From Pelobates cultripes (taxonomy: Eukaryota; Chordata; Amphibia; Anura; Pelobatidae), in NCBI GenBank assembly GCA_933207985.1, contig OW240921.1:3690923-3754922 (forward strand): a stretch of DNA of 64,000 nucleotides, read 5' to 3'. The notes under the pieces were generated by a model. That model saw nothing but the letters and a program-made list of their open reading frames with translations. It ran no database searches and had not been told where the DNA came from. Positions within the stretch are counted from its first letter, which is position 1, and each line of letters starts with the position of its first letter. A program made the position numbers and the translations under genes. Positions 1 to 10,347 of this stretch are shown one piece after another.

Positions 1-690
1 AATAAGATGGACCTCATGATAAGATGATAATATCTCAAGATCTTTGTATCTTGTTACTTATTTCTTTAGGATAAATAAAAAGATGGGCATTGTGAATAGG
101 TTTAGGTTGAAAAAAAAAAAACAATATGTAAAACAATATGTAATTGAGTTTAAGGAGTTGAAATACAAATATTCATCCACAGTCCACTCAATGCTCACCT
201 TAAGGAGTAGCGATCTTTTCTCTGACACTCTGAGTGCTAGTACCTACTGATAAGTGTGGGAGTCAATTTGTGTGTTTATGGGTCTAAAACAAAACACAAT
301 AATCTTCAACTACCAGGAGTTCTCACACAAAAAGGCAATTGTTTCCAATCCAATGGTGGAATTGGTAGCATCGGCACTCAGACTGATATAGATAATACAT
401 AGCATAGTCTGGCACTAGATGATTCCCCGCTGTATCTTGTAGACAACATTGCAGGTTAGATTGTAAGAGATGATTCTAATAGAGAAAACGATTCTATTGC
501 ATGAAATAAGTGTACCGCTGATCACTATAAACAAAAGTGAAAATAAATAAATAAAGCATCACCTTGAGGGCTATACAAAATGGCAGCTACTACACAAAAT
601 GGCATCCATCAAACCAAATTCATCTAGATTTTGATTTTATTCTTTAGTTTTCGGTTTTTAATAAAGGCCATTTTTATTCTCCACTGGCTG
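1..690. other. AT-rich sequence, no gene seen
   Basis: The segment upstream of the first gene is AT-rich with short A runs. I see no open frame with coding character, no recognisable transposon end and no tandem repeat. Confidence 0.5.
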
Positions 691-782
691 AATATATTTG
701 GAGCATTTCACTTTTGAAATGATGCTCTGCTTGTACTAACTGTTCCATATGTCTCTAATAATGTATCCGTATTGCTGGTAGA
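691..782 (+). promoter_or_regulatory. Candidate promoter of the four-exon gene
   Basis: An AT-rich TATA-like stretch (aatatattt, about 691-699) lies roughly 90 bases before the start codon. At 706-715 the minus strand reads AAAAGTGAAA, which contains the AAGTGAAA core bound by interferon regulatory factors. There is no CpG island. The position fits a TATA-type promoter of an immune gene, but both motifs are short and could occur by chance. No transcription start can be fixed. Confidence 0.3.
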
Positions 783-879
783 ATGTCACAAGCTGTTTTA
801 TTGTCTCCGGCAGGTCATGTGATCTGGCTGGTGTTAGCGTTGTGCCTGTGCAGAGTTTTTCCCAGTGTCACTGCTAATG
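783..879 (+). CDS. Exon 1: signal peptide
   Basis: Starts at the first ATG that gives a signal peptide and ends at ...GCTAATG before the strong donor gtaagt (880). It encodes residues 1-32 plus one base of codon 33, so intron 1 is in phase 1. Signal cleavage is predicted near TA-N at residues 31/32. Confidence 0.8.
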
Positions 880-3800
880 GTAAGTGTGTTTGTGTTAGTG
901 GCACTAACAGATTGTCACACTCACTAATGCAGGCTTTCCTACTCTCTGTCTGATATAATGGCACGTGAACAGAAAGATAATGAAGATCTGAGGGTGAGAG
1001 AATTAACACTTAGTTAACAAGTTAATGAGTGTTTACACAGAAATATATTACAGTGGGGAAAGTGTTAAGAAAAACCTACTGAAAATGTAATCAAAGCTTG
1101 CGTCTCTTTAAAATACAAATAAATAAATAGAATATGATCTCAACAGATTTTCGGATCCTTATTGTGGCGGACCACCTGGCACCCCGTCTGGGTGCCTCCG
1201 CCAATCGATGCTTCCTAGTGCTCACCGAGTACTCCAAGCACTCCACCAGACACATCAGCACTGTAGTCCCCACTTCCAGCATTACAGCTTGGTTGGCGTC
1301 TCACTGTCCTCCACCCACCCTGGACCCAAGACCAGGATCCAGTAGGTAGACCTCTCCTGGTTCAGAGAGGGAAACAGGCTGCTCTTACAAGAGCAATTGC
1401 TGTGATCCAAGGGAGTATAGTGATTATAGCAATCCCCAGAGTGTGAATATAGCTCTCCAATCCCCCAAACATGAGCCTAGACTTCATGAAGGGTAAAATG
1501 AATCTCTTTAATGGCAGCCACAACTGGCATTTTGTAACAGTCCCCATGCAAGGGGCACTACCCCCTGGATCTGAGAGTAGACTACAGTAAAAACATACAC
1601 ACAATTGCATTGGCTCTCCAGGACACTCCCATACAAAACAAGACAATCCCTCCTCTATATACATCCTTTGGGAGAAAATTGAGTCAGGAACTGAACTAAC
1701 GCAATTATCTTGCACACAAAACACAACTTTTAACAACACTCCAAAAATACCCCCAAAACCCATGGTAAACTCGCAAATGTTACATCTCCTGATAGCCTCG
1801 ATCTGGGTGACCAACGTATCCAAAAATTACCCAGATCGGTTCAGGGGTTCGGGATTTCAATGGAAGTCATATTTTTGACTGACCGCAGGCATGGTCCTAT
1901 GCCCAAAACAGTTCCAGGGAATCAGGGCTAACAGTCTGTCTCTCTATCTGGAGTACAAAAGTACATAACTCACATGAACATAGCCTTTTAAAGTGCATTG
2001 GGTAAGGTATAATGCAGGGCTCGTAGTCCTGAGGCAAGAGGCTGGCTAACAGGCCCCTCCAAGAACCCGTGACGAGGCTTATTTCAGTTTTAAAAATAGC
2101 GTGACAATTGACACATGGGATACATCTTTGGTAGCTAAGGATTGAGCAAAACTAAAAGAAAAAAAGCGTTTTGGGGAAAATGTCCTTTATCATACATTGT
2201 TTCTGATTCGGCTTGAGATATCCGCATTGAATAGTTAATATAATTTTTCTTAGAAGCAGTAGGGCGTGAACAAATAAAATGTTTACATAAATGATGTTAA
2301 CGTGTTCAGGTATTCCAAAAAATATATGAATACTTATGGTCTTTTTAGAGGCAGACTAGATAGGCAAATGGCTCTTATTTGTCAGCAATGTGTCTTCATT
2401 TCCTAAAATTAGCTGCAGTAGTTACTAATTGCAGGATGGAGGGCTAGATGGAAAATTATAAAGTAAATTCGTACTTTGTATTGGTTTTTGAGAAGTAGAA
2501 AGTATTTGGAAGTTTCTGTTCAATATTTAGTCTGTCTCAAAGACAATACCTTCTAATTACTCCTCTGGTTCAGTTCTGTGCAGATAATTCCATTCAGACG
2601 GTCATTAGCTACAGCAGGGTTGTCCAACCTGCGACCCCCCAGATGTTGCTGAACTACAACTCCCCTGTTTCCCTGGCTATCTGTTTCAACAAAAGAATCA
2701 TGGGAGTTGTAGTTCAGCAACATCCGCGGGGCCGCAGGTTGGACAAACAATAGTGATAGTTATCACTTCTTAATGAACTACAAAAAAAAAAGTATCATGA
2801 CAAAGGATGTATTGGAAAAATGACCAATGTAAGAAAATAAATGCGTGAACAGCTTCCTATGTTCGCACAGTGAACTAAATTACTGACTTTACATTAAACC
2901 AGGAATGAGATTTGTCTTTTTAACAAAAACAAAGAATATTTACACTCTCAAAAATGGGAAAAAACTTAGAGAAACTCTGAGTAGTTTGCCCTTCAATTAG
3001 TCCCCGCTCAGGTCTCAAAAATGTTTTACTCACTTGTGCCATTATAGCTATATATTATTTGTATATTTGTTTGCAGACACTCAGATGCCAAACTCAAAGG
3101 GGACGTCTCTGATATATCAGTTTTGTAGCAAGCTGGTGAATCTGACAGATGCGACCATGGTGATACGGAATTCGAAACTGGAGGAAATCTGTACCCTGGC
3201 AAAAACACTTCAGCGCTGCAGAAAAAACTATTCACATTTCAACTTCACTTTCCGTGATTCGTGTGTTTACATGAACACAACAGACCAGGTTTCTGTGAAT
3301 TATGCCATGGAATATGGCAAATGGAAGATAATCCAATCAGTACTAGTTGGTATGTCACCATGTTTTGTTGGCATTTGCCAGGATTTTTGCTTTTTTACAC
3401 TTTTCAAACAATTTAGCTACAAAAATGCCCATAGACTCCAATATAGACATCTGTAGATAAATCATTTAAATATGCTTATCAAAAAGTATAAAATTGAGAC
3501 TATTATGTTCAAGTTAAATGTATTTAGTTTAGCTTAAAACTGTGTTTGTACTGTGAATCTAGGACATAAAAACCTCTTTATCTAAATCTCCAACAATTAG
3601 AAGTTGATGGGCCCGGTAGTAGAAAATCAATGTTTTTTTCAGAGTAGTAAACCGTAGACACCAGGCCTTTTCACTTGTATTCCTCATGGTTTCAGATGAG
3701 ACGATCCAACCAGAGATGAAGCTGGTGGGTCCAATAGGAAACACAACAGTTGGCGATCAGACTGACGTACGTTTTCCTGCTTGGGCCATTGCTCCTGTCA

Positions 3801-5186
3801 TCGTTTCTCTGGCAGTATTTTTTGGAATTTTAATTTACTGTTACTGTTTGAAAAGGTAAGGAATACACATTCTTCTAATTTGATGGCATTAGTTGTTCTT
3901 TTTCTCTCTTTGCCAAATAAATATTAATTTAATGGATGTTTGCCTTTTCATGGAGTAGCCATTTTATTGGAGTCCCATGGTGGAAAACATCATAGACATT
4001 CACTGCCAGCTACAATATGACCTTGAGCAATGCTTCAATGACACTCTATGGTGTATTCTGCCAATTACAACGGGGACTGCAAATCTTCCAGCAAAATGTC
4101 AGCTCTCCAGACTAGACGAAATAGGAGCCCAGAACTGGTTTAATCAGATAAACAGCAGAAACTATTAGAAAATGTAAGGGCAATTAATTTTACATTTGTT
4201 AAAGAAGGAGAAAAATAGACACGGTACTATAAATTGTATTAAAACATCTTTATTGTTTGTTTTCAGAAAAATAGGACATGTTCAGCTTAATCTATGCTGG
4301 TAAGTATCAGGAAAGTATAATTCCTTCTGGGTCTAGAACAGGATTCTGGGTTAACTAGCTGGGTCTAGAACAGGAATCTGTGTGAATTAGCTGGGTGTAG
4401 AAAAGGATTTGGGGTTATTTAGCTAAGTCTAGAACAGGATTCTGGGTTAACTAGCTGGGTCTAGAACAGGATTATGTGTGAACTAGCTGGATCTAAAAGA
4501 GGATTCCATGTTAACTAGCTGGTTCTAGAACATGATTCTACGTGATCTAGCTGCGTCTAGAACAGGATTCTGGGTTAACTAGCTGGTTCTAGAGCATCGT
4601 TCTGTGTGAACTAGCTGGGTCTAGAACATGATTCTGTGTGAACTAGCTGGCTCTAGAACATGATTCTGTGTGAACTAGCTGGGTCTAGAACATCATTCTG
4701 TGTGAACTAGCTGGGTCTAGAGCAGGATTCTGTGTGGACTGGCTGGATCTAGAACAGGATTCTGTGTGAACTAGCTGGGACTAGAACAGGATTCTGGGTT
4801 AACTAACTGGTTCTAGAACAGGATTCTGTGTGAACTAGCTGGGTCAAGAGCAGGATTTCCGTGTAACTAGCTGGAGAAGGCTCTATAATTGGTGCCTTTT
4901 GGTGCCTTTTTGTAACCCAAGTCTGATTGATTATGACCCCAGGGTGAAAAACAGAAAATATGAAGTCACTTAACTTGTGCCAATATAATAACTCCCAGCC
5001 TTCTTTGTTAGTGTTCGCTACACCTCAGTGAATATAACTGAAAATCCCAAGGACCATCCTGTGGAAGGAAATGGACTTCAAACAATCTCTGAAGAAAATC
5101 TTCCCCTGTCCCAAACACACCACGGAGAAACAAACGTAACCCCAATGTTAGGGACACATAGCAGGGAACGTGATAGATCATTCTGA
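783..5186 (+). CDS. Four-exon gene for an unrecognised type I membrane glycoprotein (234 aa)
   Basis: The coding exons are 783-879, 3077-3349, 3696-3855 and 5012-5186. Every junction has a gt..ag intron, and the phases match (1, 1, 2) to an in-frame TGA. Residues 1-31 form a signal peptide with a hydrophobic core (VIWLVLALCLC). Residues 33-152 are extracellular, with cysteines at 49, 71, 80 and 95 and N-glycosylation sequons at N54, N83, N88, N99 and N139. A transmembrane helix spans about 153-171 and is followed by CYCLKR. The tail (about 175-234) contains V178-R-Y-T-S-V183, which fits the ITIM consensus but lies only a few residues from the membrane. The start has A at -3. The architecture suggests a small receptor or membrane-bound ligand, possibly immune. 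I recognise no family, and immunoglobulin, TNF-receptor, sushi and RAMP patterns do not fit. Extra exons in the introns cannot be excluded. Confidence 0.8.
1163..2077 (-). mobile_element. LTR of the recurring LTR-retrotransposon family (copy 1), in intron 1
   Basis: On the minus strand this matches the LTR at 9239-10347 (the block at 1180-1330 is the reverse complement of 10200-10340). The block at 1790-1945 is near-identical to 51520-51660. On the plus strand it begins TGTGGCGG. The 5-mer cttat occurs at 1158-1162 and again at 2078-2082 and may be the target duplication, but the right end lacks the expected CA, so that boundary is tentative. It lies inside intron 1 of the four-exon gene. No coding region survives. 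Confidence 0.65.
2078..2613. other. Intron 1 sequence, nothing recognised
   Basis: AT-rich intronic DNA between the LTR copy and the palindromic MITE. I see no open frame or repeat structure here. Confidence 0.5.
2614..2752. mobile_element. Palindromic hAT-like MITE with two ACTACAACTCCC motifs
   Basis: The left end CAGGGTTGTCCAACCTGCG is mirrored near the right end by CGCAGGTTGGACAA, and both arms carry ACTACAACTCCC in opposite orientation. The CAGGG end is typical of hAT elements. The right terminus is eroded and no 8-bp duplication could be fixed. The ACTACAnnTCCC core resembles the ZNF143/THAP11 binding motif; any binding is inference. Confidence 0.65.
3077..3349 (+). CDS. Exon 2: four-cysteine ectodomain
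   Basis: The acceptor is a T-rich tract ending tttgcag (3076) and the donor is gtatgt at 3350. It encodes residues 33-123 in phase 1-1. It holds all four ectodomain cysteines (C49, C71, C80, C95) and four of the five glycosylation sequons. A single phase 1-1 exon carrying the whole folded domain is typical of extracellular modules of immune receptors, but the cysteine spacing is not that of an Ig fold. Confidence 0.8.
3696..3855 (+). CDS. Exon 3: stalk and transmembrane helix
   Basis: The acceptor tggtttcag ends at 3695 and the donor gtaagg starts at 3856; phase 1 in, phase 2 out. It encodes a short stalk with the sequon N139-T-T, then a hydrophobic helix of about 19 residues and the membrane-proximal CYCLK. 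Confidence 0.8.
4310..4880. repeat. 32-bp minisatellite in intron 3
   Basis: About 17 tandem copies of a 32-base unit built round TCTAGAACAGGATTCTG and CTAGCTGG, with variants. Start-to-start spacing of TCTAGAACAG is 32 bases (for example 4332 and 4364). It is wholly intronic and the array has no spacers. Confidence 0.9.
5012..5186 (+). CDS. Exon 4: cytoplasmic tail and stop
   Basis: The acceptor is a pyrimidine tract ending ttgttag (5011). The first base completes codon 177 (Ser), and 57 further residues run to TGA at 5184-5186. The tail is polar and contains the ITIM-like VRYTSV at its very start plus a Glu-rich stretch (ISEEN). Confidence 0.75.
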
Positions 5187-5430
5187 TTATTACACTTTCT
5201 ATGGGGACAATTCAACAAAATGTGCAGGTCAACAAAAACCGAATTCATGTAACGATGATGTTTTCTGATGTTTATTGAATTCTTCTTATTAATATCTTTA
5301 TTACTATAGAATAGGACTCTTCGTGTGAAATAATGTGGCTTTTGTTATGTCAGCGGTAATGAAGATGTGTTAGTGTAGTGAATGCCTGAACACATCGTGA
5401 ACTGCTGCACATTAAAGCCTTATCCTTTAC
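5187..5430 (+). other. Probable 3' UTR with ATTAAA signal
   Basis: The first plausible polyadenylation signal after the stop is ATTAAA at 5411-5416, with T-rich sequence after it. Further candidates lie at about 5680 (ATTAAA) and 5876 (AATAAA), so the true 3' end is uncertain. Confidence 0.4.
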
Positions 5431-6432
5431 TTCCTCAAAAATATAATAATTAGAATTACTTTATTATATCTCGTTAAACCGTCTCAGAGTAATGTAACAC
5501 TCTGGAAGGCATTCTAAATATTTTATAAATGAAGAAATCCATGATGTATCAATGTTCCTGCATGCTGTGTGTTTTACTAATATTTAGATTACATGTATAG
5601 CGATACATGGTTTTATATAAAGCTATATCTACACATGGATTTTGTTATACCAATTAATAGAATACTCATTGATTTCTTATTAAAGAGGAATTGTCACCTC
5701 GATTCTTAAACCATTTAATTACATTCAGCCACTTACAGGGATGGAGACTGCAGTAGACAGGTATAAAGATTAAAAACACTCACATTCCTCTCATTACATT
5801 GTCCCCACTTGTGGTATCATGGACCTAGTATGATTAGCATGATGTGCCAGGTTGTGCCTTACAAATTCACATATAATAAATTCTAAAAAAAGATCAAATT
5901 ATTCCCCTTGTTTTAACATAACCCATGTATGACTTTTATTTAGCGAGTGTTAATTAGTGGAAAGGAAATGTAATTCTTTGATCAGTCTGCAGTGCATTGT
6001 GGAACGGCGCTGCAATTATTAGGCATTAAGGGCTAAAAATAGGATAGAGGATAAATTAGGATAACGATAACTTGTACAGTAAAATCCCTCTCAAATTATT
6101 AATGTCTGTCAATATTATTGATTTTTAATAAATGTTTATTTCTAATATGTTAAGATTTGGTGTGAATTTATTTTGTTTTTATAGAAAATTTGGGGATATG
6201 ACACAATGACTATTACTATTCCTGCAAAACGTGTCATCCATACAGCGAGTGGTTACACATTCCCCACAAATCGCAATGTTTGCAGAAGTCGCAATGCAAC
6301 AACAGATCAATAAATCAGTCAGTAATTTGAAACAGCAGCGACTGCCAGTCTTTTGCCTTTTGTAATAAATTCTAAAATACAATATTTTTATGAAAAGCAA
6401 AGCAAAAAACGTGCAGAGGGAGAATATCTAGA
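5431..6432. other. AT-rich sequence, no gene seen
   Basis: AT-rich sequence downstream of the gene with several possible polyadenylation signals. No coding region or clear repeat was identified. Confidence 0.45.
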
Positions 6433-6571
6433 CAAGGGCTGCTCAAAAGGTAGATCACCAGATGTTGTAGAACTACAACTACCACAATTCTTTGCACGCC
6501 TTTAGAATGGCAGAGCCTCGTGAAAGCTGTGGTTTTAAAAAATCTGGGATTCTACCTTTTAAGAAACACTG
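6433..6571. mobile_element. Short hAT-type MITE
   Basis: The ends CAAGGGCTGCTCAAAAGGTAG and (reverse complement) CAGTGTTTCTTAAAAGGTAG form imperfect terminal inverted repeats. The element is flanked by atctaga at 6426-6432 and 6572-6578. The length (139 bp) and flank fit a non-autonomous hAT. It also carries an ACTACAACTACC motif like that of the element at 2614. Confidence 0.65.
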
Positions 6572-8534
6572 ATCTAGATTTATCTGGTTCACTAATCTGG
6601 AAATCCCCTTTCGAGTCACTCCTAAATTCTCACTGATTGTGTGCGGTTAGTTTATTTCCTGTGTTGTTTATTAATTATCACCAGGAAGACTGGCTGGAAT
6701 GGTAGTGTGAGCGTTCTGATCTAAGGCCACCTCGTTCAGGGGTTTATAAACTTCTGTGTGCTTACAGTCTCCCTATAGATGTAACATGCATTGTGCTCTG
6801 TGGGGACCCATCAGTGCTCTGATACAGTGATTATGGTAATACATGTTCAGGACGCAAGATCTGAAGTTATGGGAGGAGTTATTCGGCCTTTAAAACACCT
6901 GCGGTCTATACCACACTCGTATTGACCGAAATCCACCCTCCTCTCCCCTTTTAACTCGACTATTTCATTCTCACGGTCGGCTCTCTTTATTTACAGGCCT
7001 GTCCCGCCTGTCGGTCTTGGTACAGTTCACCTGTTTATTATTATTATTATTACTGGTATTCATATAGCACCAGCTTATTCTGCAGCGTTAGGACAAGCAC
7101 AGCTTTGGTTACTAAACACAAAGCTCATTCATCGTAACTGAGTGAAATGATGAGATTCAATGAGATCCGGTGATTAATTTCCTCATTCTAGCATTCCGTT
7201 GAATGCAGATGTACAAAATGTCAGATTATAAATGAAATCAGACCCTTGGTATATACCGCCTCACTTCCAGGTAGCCGCTTACATTTCAATGTTATTTACA
7301 GACAAAATGTATCAAACTGGTCTGGACACCCACATGGGAATCTTCACACAGTGTTTTACATTTTGATGGAAGACGGACCGTGATGATTTATACCAGATAT
7401 TCCTTTCCATATCCCTGGTACTATTAAATTGTAGCAAAAACAGAGAATGTGAGAATGGACAGAAGCTTAGTAGCTTGCCCTTCAGTAAATCCCCGCTCAG
7501 GTCTCAAAGCAGTGTTTGCTCACTAGTGCCATTACAGAGAGAATCGATACCATTGTATATCAGACCGATCCTATCCATAAGGGCCATCCAGAACCGAAAT
7601 GCCGGCAAGTTCTCTCTGCGTGATCATTTTGGGCCTTGTTAGTAAAATTTAACTGATATCCCTCATGGCAAAATGAGCATGGTGTGCACATCTGGATTAC
7701 CCTTTCAATTTAGGGAGAGTCTAAGCGAATGCATTGAATCAAAAAATGAGAATACGAGAACTTGTGCCCATTCTGCCCCAGAGATACAGCAACCCCGGTA
7801 CTATTGTATTGTGCCTCTTTCATTTCATACACAGATGGCTTTTTCTAAAGATTATTTGATCTACTGTGTGTGGCAATAAACTCACATTAACCGATTTTAT
7901 ATGTTTTTTGCTGATAGTTTTAAAATCTGAATTCTGGCATTAACAAAACATTTACTGCAAATATGTGTTTTTGTAACTCACCTCCTCTATTGTAAAATCC
8001 TCATTAAACGTGTGGTTTCTGTTAACTTTAATAATAGTCTGTTTCTTATTAACTCTTATAATCCCGCATTAAAAATTGTAACCTTCTGCAGAGTAAATTG
8101 GTGATTTGTATATGTTAATAATAATAATTTAGCAAGCAGTGAGTCAGAGTACCACACTACTTGCAATAAGTGCAGTGCTAAAGTGTAATAGTACGGGGTA
8201 TACATGTAAAATAAACAGAATAAAAAAATATATAGAGTAGTATTGTACAGCAACACCTTAGTGAAACATAAATGGGTGACAGAAAAACTCACATTTTAAA
8301 GAGCCTTTGATAAGGGTATAGGCTCTAAACACATCGGCCACTGTGCCTTTAAGGTAGGCAGTTACACCTAAGGGGTAGAACTTGTTCCTATCTTCACAAG
8401 TAAAATAAAGAATTATAAAATAAAATGTGATTCAATACTTATTAGTGATGCTAATTAGTAAAAGGATCCAACCGGAGTTTGAGCACTCGTCAGTACACCC
8501 CATCAAAACCGCAGCTCCAATTCATAGACACAAA
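6572..8534. other. Non-coding region with dispersed repeat fragments
   Basis: At 7030-7080 a TTA microsatellite is followed by a fragment of the common ...CATATAGCACCAGCTTATTC... interspersed repeat, also seen at about 38740-38790. At about 7436-7531 there is a diverged copy of the intron sequence that precedes exon 2 (2941-3047). No gene was seen. Confidence 0.5.
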
Positions 8535-8833
8535 GGGGGATATTTATCATAGTGTCTCCAACCCTTTCTGTCCAATTTTCAGTGAGTTTATGGTGCAATT
8601 TATTGAATTCATCTGATTGTTAAATCTGTTGCTTTTTGTACCCTAACCGTCTTTTTTGGAAAATACGCTATTTTTTGGGGAATATACGCTATTTTTTTGA
8701 TGACGCAAAAGATTCATGATTCACTTCTCTTTTTCCCACTAATGTAAACCTGGGAGTCTTGGGTAATGGAGATATCTGAGAAAACAAGCAGAATTTATTG
8801 TGAAGGAAAGTGTTACTTTGATAAATATCCCCC
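8535..8833. mobile_element. MITE with 15-bp perfect inverted ends
   Basis: It begins GGGGGATATTTATCA and ends with the exact reverse complement. It is about 299 bp and AT-rich inside, with no coding capacity. The G-rich ends resemble PIF/Harbinger-type MITEs, but no diagnostic target duplication is clear, so the superfamily is unassigned. Confidence 0.65.
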
Positions 8834-9238
8834 TAAATGTAGCTGCAGTTTCATGGGCTAAAATAAAATCCCTTTTGTTGGCAGAAATTCTACACAGAGT
8901 GAGAACAGACATAGGGTCTCACTAGCCGAGCACAACCTGTCCTACCAGTACGCAGATTAGTAAATAAATCACATTAATGCCATTAATGCATGATAAATTA
9001 ACCCTTTTTCAAATGAAAGCACATTAACAAAATCAATAAATGGCAACTAGCTCTTTATATTACAAATAAATAGATATTCATTTAAAAAGTGGGCTTGCCG
9101 GGACATGAATAATACCAGTTGATTGTTGACAGGTGGTCTCCCGTAAGTGGTTGGGTGGGACGAAGGGATATCGGGTTAGGCCCGATGAGGTTCTTTTGAG
9201 ATATGGCAGTTTTTTATTTATTTAGTATCAACAAACAT
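8834..9238. other. Sequence between MITE and LTR, nothing recognised
   Basis: No open frame of coding character. The G-rich stretch at 9120-9200 could belong to a retroelement next to the following LTR, but no polypurine tract can be fixed. Confidence 0.4.
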
Positions 9239-10347
9239 TGTAATAGTAGGGAAGCCGACCTCGCCACTGGGCATTGGAGAAGACTGATTGCCAGGCTCCT
9301 GCCATGTGACTATGGCCCCTGGGATGTATTGCCCTTTAAAGACATTATTTGGGCTTATTGGATTTTGAAACACTTTTTCTGCCCCTTTGAATACATGAGA
9401 AGGTGTGCCCTTCCCCCGTTTCCTGTCTATTGTTCTCCAGCAGGGTGTTGTCCCAGGGACACTGCCAGACCAGTTGGAACTTGTTGCTATGGTTTAACCC
9501 CATGGCGATTTGACTGTGTTTGTGGTATCTGAACGCTGTTCAGATATAGTGAGCGCTCAGTTCCAAGTTATGGATCCAAGAATGTGGGGGTTCTGTTAAG
9601 TATAATAGGAATTGTGTATTTTATGTGTTTTTACTGTTGTGAATAGAGCTATTTTCTGTATGCTGGAGGTAATTGGCTTACCACACCTAAGCCATGCTTG
9701 CAGGCGGTCACAAAGGGGCTTCCAACTAACCTTTGACCCACTGGACCAATTTGTATGATTTTTACGCATGTTTGTATTTGGAGTATGCTGATTCTGAAAA
9801 TGTACGTTTTATGTGAATGTGATGTATACTTTTAGAGTTATGAATATTGTGAAAAACTGTGTATTTTCTGCCTGTGATAATTAAGTTAGACGATTGTGTT
9901 CAGTAATCATATCACAGGCAGAGGGGAGGATTTTGTGTGGGAGTGTCTGAGTGTATTGTATGGATTGATTGGTTGTTCTGCAAAACCCTGTGGGTAGTAC
10001 TATGTGTGTAAAATGTGCATAAAAGCATAATGTTTGATTAAAAGCTTCAGTTCTACTTCACCCTCAATCTAGAGTTTGTCTCTTATTGGGGGAATTGCTA
10101 TATCACTACAAGGGATTGCTATGCTCTGCATACTCCCTTAGCTAATCACTACTAAGCTTGTTCCTCTTGGATGAGAGGTTCACCCACTGGACCCTGGGTA
10201 AGAGAAGGCAAGACCCCAACCATGCTACGGCGGTTAGTGGGATCTGCGGTGGTTGTGGTGTCTGGTGGAGCACTTGGAGTCCTCTGTAAGCGCTAGGAGC
10301 ACCCAATAACAGAGGTACCCAGCCGGGGTGACAGGCGATCCGTTACA
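9239..10347 (+). mobile_element. LTR of the recurring family (copy 2)
   Basis: It runs from TGTAATAG to CCGTTACA, the TG...CA ends expected of an LTR. It includes a promoter-like cataaaagcataatg (about 10017-10032) and matches copies at 1163, 19730, 31179, 33646 and 50252. The flanking 5-mers aacat and gtaat differ, so the target duplication is decayed or one end is misplaced. It contains no protein-coding sequence. Confidence 0.65.

Noticed and set aside
3977..4168. 63-codon open frame in intron 3 (MVENIIDIHCQL...)
   Set aside because: The acceptor is poor, there is no donor in phase, and gene phases already match without it. Probably chance or an old repeat.
4310..4880. Regular repeats that could be taken for a CRISPR array
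   Set aside because: Units are directly adjacent without unique spacers, and the context is a vertebrate intron. The same holds for the arrays at 40662, 44463 and 49499.
783..5186. Assignment of the gene to the RAMP family
   Set aside because: Size and topology are similar, but RAMP cysteine pattern, stalk motifs and short basic tail are absent.
9203..9532. 109-codon open frame
   Set aside because: Most of it lies inside LTR copy 2, with no start context or domain.
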